62,448 bases of DNA from Lentisphaerae bacterium GWF2_44_16 (GTDB lineage Bacteria; Verrucomicrobiota; Lentisphaeria; Victivallales; GWF2-45-14), in contig MHBF01000200.1 in the NCBI GenBank assembly GCA_001803225.1, positions 1 through 62,448 on the forward strand, in the 5' to 3' direction. Numbering within the stretch: position 1 is the first letter of the stretch; each line of letters begins with the position of its first letter. Below, one piece after another: positions 58,131 to 62,448 of the stretch. The position numbers and the translations under genes were made by a program. The notes below the pieces were generated by a model, which saw nothing but the letters and a program-made list of their open reading frames with translations, was not told the origin of the DNA and did not search any database.

Positions 58131-59435
58131 TTAGATTTTTTTCAGGAGCCTGATGTTCTCGGAAACCAGTGCGTCGTCTATGTCGTCGGCCAGTAGGTAA
58201 GGCCCGGCGGCCCTGCCGACCCATGTTTCATATCCGCCGCGATGCCTTGCCTCGCGTGTTGGCAGATAAGAGAGAGAGCCGTTTGTTACACTGCAGCACA
58301 ACGTGTATTGAAACGGGCTTTGTTGTCTTATCCGCAAGGATATTCCTGAAAACATTTCGCCGGGCATTGGGACAATCGCAAGAGGGCCAAGGGAAATAAG
58401 CGTCTGCGTGAAGGAACGCCCTTTCAGGACTTCCTTTTTATGCGCTTCTATAACAGCGCAATTATGCATGTATTCACACATCGGAGTGCCCCAATCATCT
58501 TTGCGGGGTTCCCATTTTGTTTTTTCCCGCTCGGCATCTTCAAGCGGAGTCAATGGCGCGTACGGCAGAAATATATCTTCCGTATGTACCGACAATTTAA
58601 GATCGCTTCTGTATTCTTTTATGGATAACAGAGCACGTATGGCGTCTGTCGCCGCGCGATAGCCGACTTCACATACAGAATGAATACCATCTCCGCCTCC
58701 GGCAGATAAGCCGCCGTCTTTTCTGTAATTTGTCCTCGGGCCGACATCGCCTATCGCGCCGTTCAGGAAAAGGACAGTCGCTCCCGGATACTGTGATTCT
58801 ATGCGGTCTTTCATGACCCCGCACCAGTCGCGCGAAACCAAGCGGTTATTGCCCATCGCCGTACCATGCGCCCCGTAATGAACGATTATACCGGAATCAA
58901 TTCCGTCTTTTGTCATAAAGTTAATTACTGTCATTGTCGGGTCAAAGGAACCCATAGGGTCTCCCCTGAAACAAACGCCGTTATTTTCGGCTACGCTCCT
59001 GCGGTTGACACCGACAAGACTTTCCGTTGTCGCGATTCCCACGGAAACTTCCTGCATCTTTTCATTTGCCAGTTCTGCGGAACGGATAATTTCAGGAATG
59101 ATTGAATCTATATATTCGTTTTCACGATCGCCCCATCCCCAGAAATTCAAAGTGTTCGGCACTGAGTGGCTGTGCGTCGCGCAGACGGAAATATTTTTAT
59201 TGGGTATCCCTGTACTTTTATTTATTCCGGCGCGGATGCGTTCAACTATGTCTTCCTCAATGCATATCCAGTCAAGATTTATGACAGCTGCTTTTAAGCC
59301 GTCCTGTTCTATTACGATGGCTGTTGCCTGGAGCCTGTCGAGGATTTCCTCGGCGGGGCGTTCTTTCACGCCGTAACCGCCGAGCCTTACACCCAATTCC
59401 GGTGTAACATCAGTTTTAGCAAAACCCGCTTTCAT
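58131..59435 (-). CDS. Neutral-ceramidase-like protein 3
   Basis: 434 residues from the ATG at 59435 (an in-frame TTG two codons upstream is less likely; GAGG lies 8 nt before the ATG). It starts KAGFAKTDVTPELGVRLGGYG. Zinc-site CATHSHSVPN, HYGAHGTAMG, loop LNGAIGDVGPRT (again without the nucleophilic Ser), and IVPMPGEMFSGISLRI near the end. Same family as the next two genes; the three share the opening GFAKxDxTP pattern, so they arose by duplication. Directly follows the aminotransferase gene (15-nt gap). Confidence 0.82.
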   Translation of the reverse strand: MKAGFAKTDVTPELGVRLGGYGVKERPAEEILDRLQATAIVIEQDGLKAAVINLDWICIEEDIVERIRAGINKSTGIPNKNISVCATHSHSVPNTLNFWGWGDRENEYIDSIIPEIIRSAELANEKMQEVSVGIATTESLVGVNRRSVAENNGVCFRGDPMGSFDPTMTVINFMTKDGIDSGIIVHYGAHGTAMGNNRLVSRDWCGVMKDRIESQYPGATVLFLNGAIGDVGPRTNYRKDGGLSAGGGDGIHSVCEVGYRAATDAIRALLSIKEYRSDLKLSVHTEDIFLPYAPLTPLEDAEREKTKWEPRKDDWGTPMCEYMHNCAVIEAHKKEVLKGRSFTQTLISLGPLAIVPMPGEMFSGISLRIRQQSPFQYTLCCSVTNGSLSYLPTREARHRGGYETWVGRAAGPYLLADDIDDALVSENIRLLKKI

Positions 59436-59449
59436 ATACAATCCTCAGT

Positions 59450-60667
59450 TTATTTACAATACTCTTTCATTACTTTATTTACAGCATCGCAGGCAGCTTT
59501 GATATATTTACTGCCGGCGAGAAGTTTTGACTGAGACATACAGATGGCCCTGTTGGAACAAAGATCTTCAGCGACTTCGTTGCTCTCAATTCTGTATTTG
59601 CTTTTGGGAATGTTCCAGAGGGCGTGTTTGTAAACGGGACCGTAAGTAAGGCCTGTTCCAAAACCTTCCGCCGAGAGGGCTTCCATTATTTCTTTTCTTG
59701 TTATGCCTTCTTTGAGTTTTTTAGTGTCAAGGATAAAGGTAAGCATGTAATATCCCTGTATATCGGCGAGGCGGCCGCGGGACTGGACTTTTATTCCAGG
59801 GGTATTTTTCAGGAGTTTCCTTATAAGGGTCGCGTTTTGTTCACGCTTTTTTGTTTGCGCTTTCAACCGTTTCAAGCCGCCGAGGAGGACAACCGCCTGA
59901 AATTCGGTGCCGCGGTAATTGTGGCATATCAGGCCTTCCTGCGGAGAGTAACTTGCCTCGCCTTGTTTGGTGTTGGGGGCATAGCCGATATGTTTAATCC
60001 TGAAAATCTTTTCCTTGAGAACAGGATCGTTAGTAAGACAGATGCCGCCTTCGCCGCTTGAGAGGGTTTTGGATTCCTGAAAACTGAAAGAGCCGACATG
60101 TCCAATGCTTCCGACGCCTTTTCCGTTCCACACGCCGCCGTGAGCATGGGCGCAATCCTCTATGACATAGAGATTGTGCTTCTTCGCTATCGCCATGATT
60201 TTTTCCATATCGGCCATTGAACCGTAAAGATGTACCGGGATTAAGGCTTTTGTTTTAGGGGTGATGGCCTTTTTGATTTTTTCAGGGTCGAGGCAGAGGG
60301 TGTCTTCCTCTATGTCAACGAAAACAGGTGTTGCCCCAACGTATATTACAGCCATCGCCGTGGCTATCCATGTAAGCGCGGGAACAATGACTTCGTCGCC
60401 TTTGCCGACACCCAGCGCATGAAGGGCGCATTCAAGGGTAACTGTCCCGTTTGCCATGAAAATACCGTATTCAGCGGTGTGATACTTCGCGAATTTTTTA
60501 GAGAAAAGCTGTTCGTTGGGACCGTTGAAAGACCATTTTGGATGGAGATAAACGTCTTTGAGTTTTTCAGCGGTGTCAGGATAAATGGGCGGCCATGACG
60601 GGATGCTTTTGGCGAGTTTATCACTGATTATTTTTTTTCCTCCGTTGATGGCGAGAGAGCTTTTCAT
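59450..60667 (-). CDS. DegT/DnrJ/EryC1/StrS-family aminotransferase
   Basis: 405 residues. PLP-dependent sugar or cyclitol aminotransferase. Opening SLAINGGKKI is usual for the AHBA-synthase/StsC-like branch. PLP-contacting residues: FMANGTVTLECALHALGVGKGDEV (split), IEDCAHAHGG (Asp binding the pyridine N), and the Schiff-base Lys in SFSFQESKTLSSGEGG. Full length. It leads an operon with three ceramidase-like proteins, so the pathway likely makes or breaks an N-acylated amino-sugar or aminocyclitol; this is inference. A strong promoter lies upstream at 60724-60752. Confidence 0.92.
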   Translation of the reverse strand: MKSSLAINGGKKIISDKLAKSIPSWPPIYPDTAEKLKDVYLHPKWSFNGPNEQLFSKKFAKYHTAEYGIFMANGTVTLECALHALGVGKGDEVIVPALTWIATAMAVIYVGATPVFVDIEEDTLCLDPEKIKKAITPKTKALIPVHLYGSMADMEKIMAIAKKHNLYVIEDCAHAHGGVWNGKGVGSIGHVGSFSFQESKTLSSGEGGICLTNDPVLKEKIFRIKHIGYAPNTKQGEASYSPQEGLICHNYRGTEFQAVVLLGGLKRLKAQTKKREQNATLIRKLLKNTPGIKVQSRGRLADIQGYYMLTFILDTKKLKEGITRKEIMEALSAEGFGTGLTYGPVYKHALWNIPKSKYRIESNEVAEDLCSNRAICMSQSKLLAGSKYIKAACDAVNKVMKEYCK

Positions 60668-60709
60668 GTTCTGTCCCTTATTTTAATATTTCCGATTAAT
60701 TGTTTTTGC

Positions 60710-60752
60710 TTGACTTTATGATGATTATAGTATAAAATGAATTCAAAGTCAA
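60710..60752 (-). promoter_or_regulatory. DegT operon promoter inside an inverted repeat
   Basis: On the minus strand TTGACT (60752-60747), 17-nt spacer, TATAAT (60729-60724). The -35 is half of a perfect inverted repeat: TTGACTTT (60710-60717) and AAAGTCAA (60745-60752), so the same -35-like element faces both ways. Confidence 0.65.
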
Positions 60753-60921
60753 TTAATGTAATTTGCTATTTATTAATCAATATTGCTATTTTTATGAAAA
60801 ACACGGAAACGCGGACTTTTGACGGAGCAAAATTCCACCCGGTATCTGAAAGCCGCGGAATGCTGTTTTCCCGTCTGTATTTGCTGTTATCAGCCCGGGC
60901 AAGCAAATTGCATTTCATTCC
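60753..60921. other. Intergenic stretch without a recognised gene
   Basis: Part of the gap of about 315 nt between the DegT gene and the ArsR gene. A 62-codon plus-strand frame (60737-60925) has no ribosome-binding site and no similarity and is not called. Nothing else is seen. Confidence 0.4.
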
Positions 60922-60965
60922 TTGACAGAAATGGAATATGCAATAAAGTATATGCGTTGATACTT
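60922..60965 (+). promoter_or_regulatory. ArsR gene promoter with palindromic operator
   Basis: TTGACA (60922-60927), 16-nt spacer, TAAAGT (60944-60949). AAGTAT (60946-60951) and ATACTT (60960-60965) form an inverted repeat over the start region, and ATATGC is repeated at 60936 and 60950. Typical layout for self-repression by a small ArsR-type protein. Confidence 0.55.
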
Positions 60966-60983
60966 AAATGAAAAGGTCGCGGT

Positions 60984-61274
60984 ATGAATAAAGCTGATAC
61001 GGAAAAACTCACACGCGTTTTCAAGGTTCTGTCGATTGACACAAGGGTAAAAATGCTGGAGTTATTGAAAGAACGTTCTCTCTGCGTGAATGCCTTGGCG
61101 CGCATTTTAAATATTACGCAGGCCGCGGTTTCCCAGCACCTCAGGATATTGCGGGATGCCGATATACTCAAAGCCGAAAAACGGGGCTATTTTGTGCATT
61201 ACAGCGTTAATGAGAAAGTCTTGAAGAGATGGAGAGAGATGGCAGAAGAGCTGCTGAATATGGATGTGAAATGA
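60984..61274 (+). CDS. ArsR-family transcriptional repressor
   Basis: 96 residues, one winged-helix domain. LTRVFKVLSIDTRVKMLELL opens the fold; the recognition helix is ITQAAVSQHLRILRDADIL and the wing KRGYFVHYSV. The metal-site ELCVCDL of arsenic sensors is replaced by SLCVNALARIL with a single Cys, so it probably senses something other than arsenic through a Cys pair. AAAGGT 7 nt before the ATG. Its operator probably lies at 60936-60965. Followed by a CGGC-domain protein and an efflux adaptor, likely its targets. Confidence 0.9.
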   Translation: MNKADTEKLTRVFKVLSIDTRVKMLELLKERSLCVNALARILNITQAAVSQHLRILRDADILKAEKRGYFVHYSVNEKVLKRWREMAEELLNMDVK

Positions 61275-61331
61275 TTTTTTCGATTACTGATTAACTTTAT
61301 ATAAACATACTTAAAAAAGAGGAGGAAGAAA

Positions 61332-61664
61332 ATGTTGAAAGTAGGAATGTTTCGTTGTCAGCAGACCGAGGATATGTGTGCGGGAAATACTGATTTTAAA
61401 ATTGCGAAAGAAGGAAAATTCGCTTTTGAGGAAACCGGCCCTGTTGAAGTCGTCGGGTTTGTGTCGTGCGGCGGTTGTCCCGGCAAAAGGGCGGTCATGC
61501 GGGCAAAAACAATGGTCGAGCGCGGAGCTGAAGCTATCGTCTTTGTCTCATGCATAACCAAAGGCAATCCAATAGGGATTTCATGTCCCCATTATCAGAA
61601 AATGAAAGAAGCTGTTATCCAAAAGGTTGGCAAAGACATTAAAATTATTGAGTGGAGCCATTAG
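61332..61664 (+). CDS. CGGC-domain protein
   Basis: 110 residues. Small Cys-rich protein of the CGGC domain family, named for the motif seen here in VVGFVSCGGCPGKRA; other conserved Cys lie in FRCQQTEDMCAG, FVSCITKGNPIGISCPHY. The Cys set suggests metal or redox-cofactor binding, but no function is established. GAGGAGG 7 nt before the ATG, one of the strongest ribosome-binding sites here. Sits between the ArsR repressor and an RND/MacA-like adaptor, consistent with a metal- or toxicant-response unit. Confidence 0.85.
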   Translation: MLKVGMFRCQQTEDMCAGNTDFKIAKEGKFAFEETGPVEVVGFVSCGGCPGKRAVMRAKTMVERGAEAIVFVSCITKGNPIGISCPHYQKMKEAVIQKVGKDIKIIEWSH

Positions 61665-61734
61665 AATAAGTCTTGGATGTATCTTTGAAAAAAGATATAG
61701 ATAACTTGGTAAAGGAAGCTTAAAGGTATTGTAT

Positions 61735-62448
61735 ATGTTATCAACAGGTGTCAGAAAAAAAGTAATATTCGCCGTAAAAATTTTTATATTTCTAGTAATA
61801 GCCCTGAGTGTTTTTTACTGGGCCCGCTTTTCTCCGGTTAAAGTGCAGGCCTGCAAAGTTGTCAAGGGAACGGTAATCAATGAAGTTATGGGAACAGGGA
61901 CTCTGGAAGCAAGGGTCAGGGCTGCCATCAGTCCCAAGATTTCCGGTTTGATTACTCAAGTGCTGGTTGATCAGAATGATAAAATCACCAAAGGTCAGCT
62001 ATTGGCCCGATTGGACGACGGCGATTTGCGTCAGCAGGTGGAAGTGGCCCAGGCCGACCTGGCCGCCGCAAAAGCGACTGTTGACAGGATTGGCGCGGAG
62101 ATTGTCAGCGCCAATGCGACAGTAACAAAAATGCGCTCCAATTATGAACGATATTCGACTTTACGGAAAAGCAATGTTGCGGCTGAGACCGATTTTGAAA
62201 AAGCCCTTGAATCCAAAGATGTGGCGGAGTCCAATCTGAACCGGGCGCAATTGGCAAAAGTGGAAGCAGAACGGAGTGTAGCCAAAGCGGAGGCAAGTTT
62301 ACGTTATTGGCATGAACGTCTGGCTGATACAAAACTTTGCGCTCCTTTTGATGGAATTGTAGTGCGCCGCAATCGAGATCCGGGGGCCGTGGCTGTTCCA
62401 GGGACTTCGATCCTTGACATTATTTCAACAGAACAACTATGGATTTCC
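61735..62448 (+). CDS. MacA-like / RND-type efflux adaptor (3' part off the window)
   Basis: The first 238 residues are visible, and the frame runs off the right edge. N-terminal membrane anchor (VIFAVKIFIFLVIALSVFYW). HlyD-type barrel-sandwich: VINEVMGTGTLEARVRAAISP, KISGLITQVLVDQNDKITKGQ, LLARLDDGDLRQQVEVAQADL; a long helical hairpin (about 105-195); then CAPFDGIVVRRNRDPGAVAVPG. Likely partner genes (a MacB- or RND-type pump) lie beyond the window. It follows ArsR and the CGGC protein in the same direction, with an AAAGG ribosome-binding site. Confidence 0.87.
   Translation, partial: MLSTGVRKKVIFAVKIFIFLVIALSVFYWARFSPVKVQACKVVKGTVINEVMGTGTLEARVRAAISPKISGLITQVLVDQNDKITKGQLLARLDDGDLRQQVEVAQADLAAAKATVDRIGAEIVSANATVTKMRSNYERYSTLRKSNVAAETDFEKALESKDVAESNLNRAQLAKVEAERSVAKAEASLRYWHERLADTKLCAPFDGIVVRRNRDPGAVAVPGTSILDIISTEQLWIS

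Noticed and set aside
60737..60925. 62-codon plus-strand frame before the ArsR gene
   Set aside because: It starts inside the DegT promoter region and lacks a ribosome-binding site and similarity.
1..62448. CRISPR arrays, tRNA or rRNA genes, insertion sequences
   Set aside because: No regularly spaced repeats, cloverleaf-like genes, rRNA motifs or transposase frames were found while reading the window.

Overview
The window looks like a chromosomal segment of a Gram-negative bacterium. Lnt, RND efflux adaptors, an HlyD/ABC exporter, lipoproteins and a SecYEG-associated TPR protein imply two membranes. Several traits point to the PVC superphylum, most plausibly a Lentisphaerota-like lineage: a GntR/LacI hybrid regulator, a GntR helix-turn-helix fused to a solute-binding-protein domain, tandem-domain NDK, a string of neutral-ceramidase-like proteins, and a kinase fused to an FGE-like domain. 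This placement is inferred from gene content only. No rRNA, tRNA, CRISPR array or insertion sequence was seen.

Layout. 1-4015: a Cus-type heavy-metal efflux operon, with cusA running off the left edge and a DUF3347 CusB-like adaptor. 4.3-10.7 kb: a secreted nuclease, then a minus-strand run pyrK-pyrD-(WbpB-like dehydrogenase)-(WbpD-like acetyltransferase)-(pseudokinase/FGE fusion). 10.8-15.7 kb: pcnB, nadB and divergent lnt. 15.7-18.4 kb: an accessory island with a REP-like structured repeat, an attenuator-like leader, a split lipoprotein, a possible caspase-fold protein and an orphan phage gp36-like gene. 18.5-25.8 kb: a signalling block with cheR, a cheB fragment, a partner-switching ATPase, a REC-SpoIIE phosphatase behind a sigma-54-type promoter, an NtrC-type regulator and a multi-PAS kinase. 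25.8-34 kb: housekeeping genes (Nudix, YfgM-like TPR, SpoU methyltransferase, aminotransferase, tandem NDK) and a Sel1-CPBP protease fusion.

33.9-45.2 kb is a carbohydrate region with its own regulators. It holds a creatininase-family amidohydrolase and a deacetylase-like protein divergent from a GntR/LacI regulator, a GntR-SBP regulator plus a glycosidase-like protein, and a ROK repressor divergent from a split transketolase and short-chain dehydrogenases. Palindromic operators and good sigma-70 promoters are visible at these control points. 45.3-51 kb: a DevBCA-type ABC exporter, recN and an MGMT-type methyltransferase. 51.1-54.9 kb: a motility-accessory (MptE-like/DUF115) protein overlapping a protein that carries about eleven copies of a motif resembling the FliM N-terminal CheY-binding peptide. 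55-60.7 kb: queD and a minus-strand operon of a DegT aminotransferase plus three diverged neutral-ceramidase-like proteins. 61-62.4 kb: an ArsR regulator, a CGGC-domain protein and the start of a MacA-like adaptor.

The most unusual elements are the FliM-peptide array protein, the two-copy multi-hairpin repeat with structure-preserving changes, the sigma-54 promoter feeding a partner-switching phosphatase next to decayed cheB/STAS remnants, and the three-paralogue ceramidase-like operon lacking the family's nucleophilic serine.
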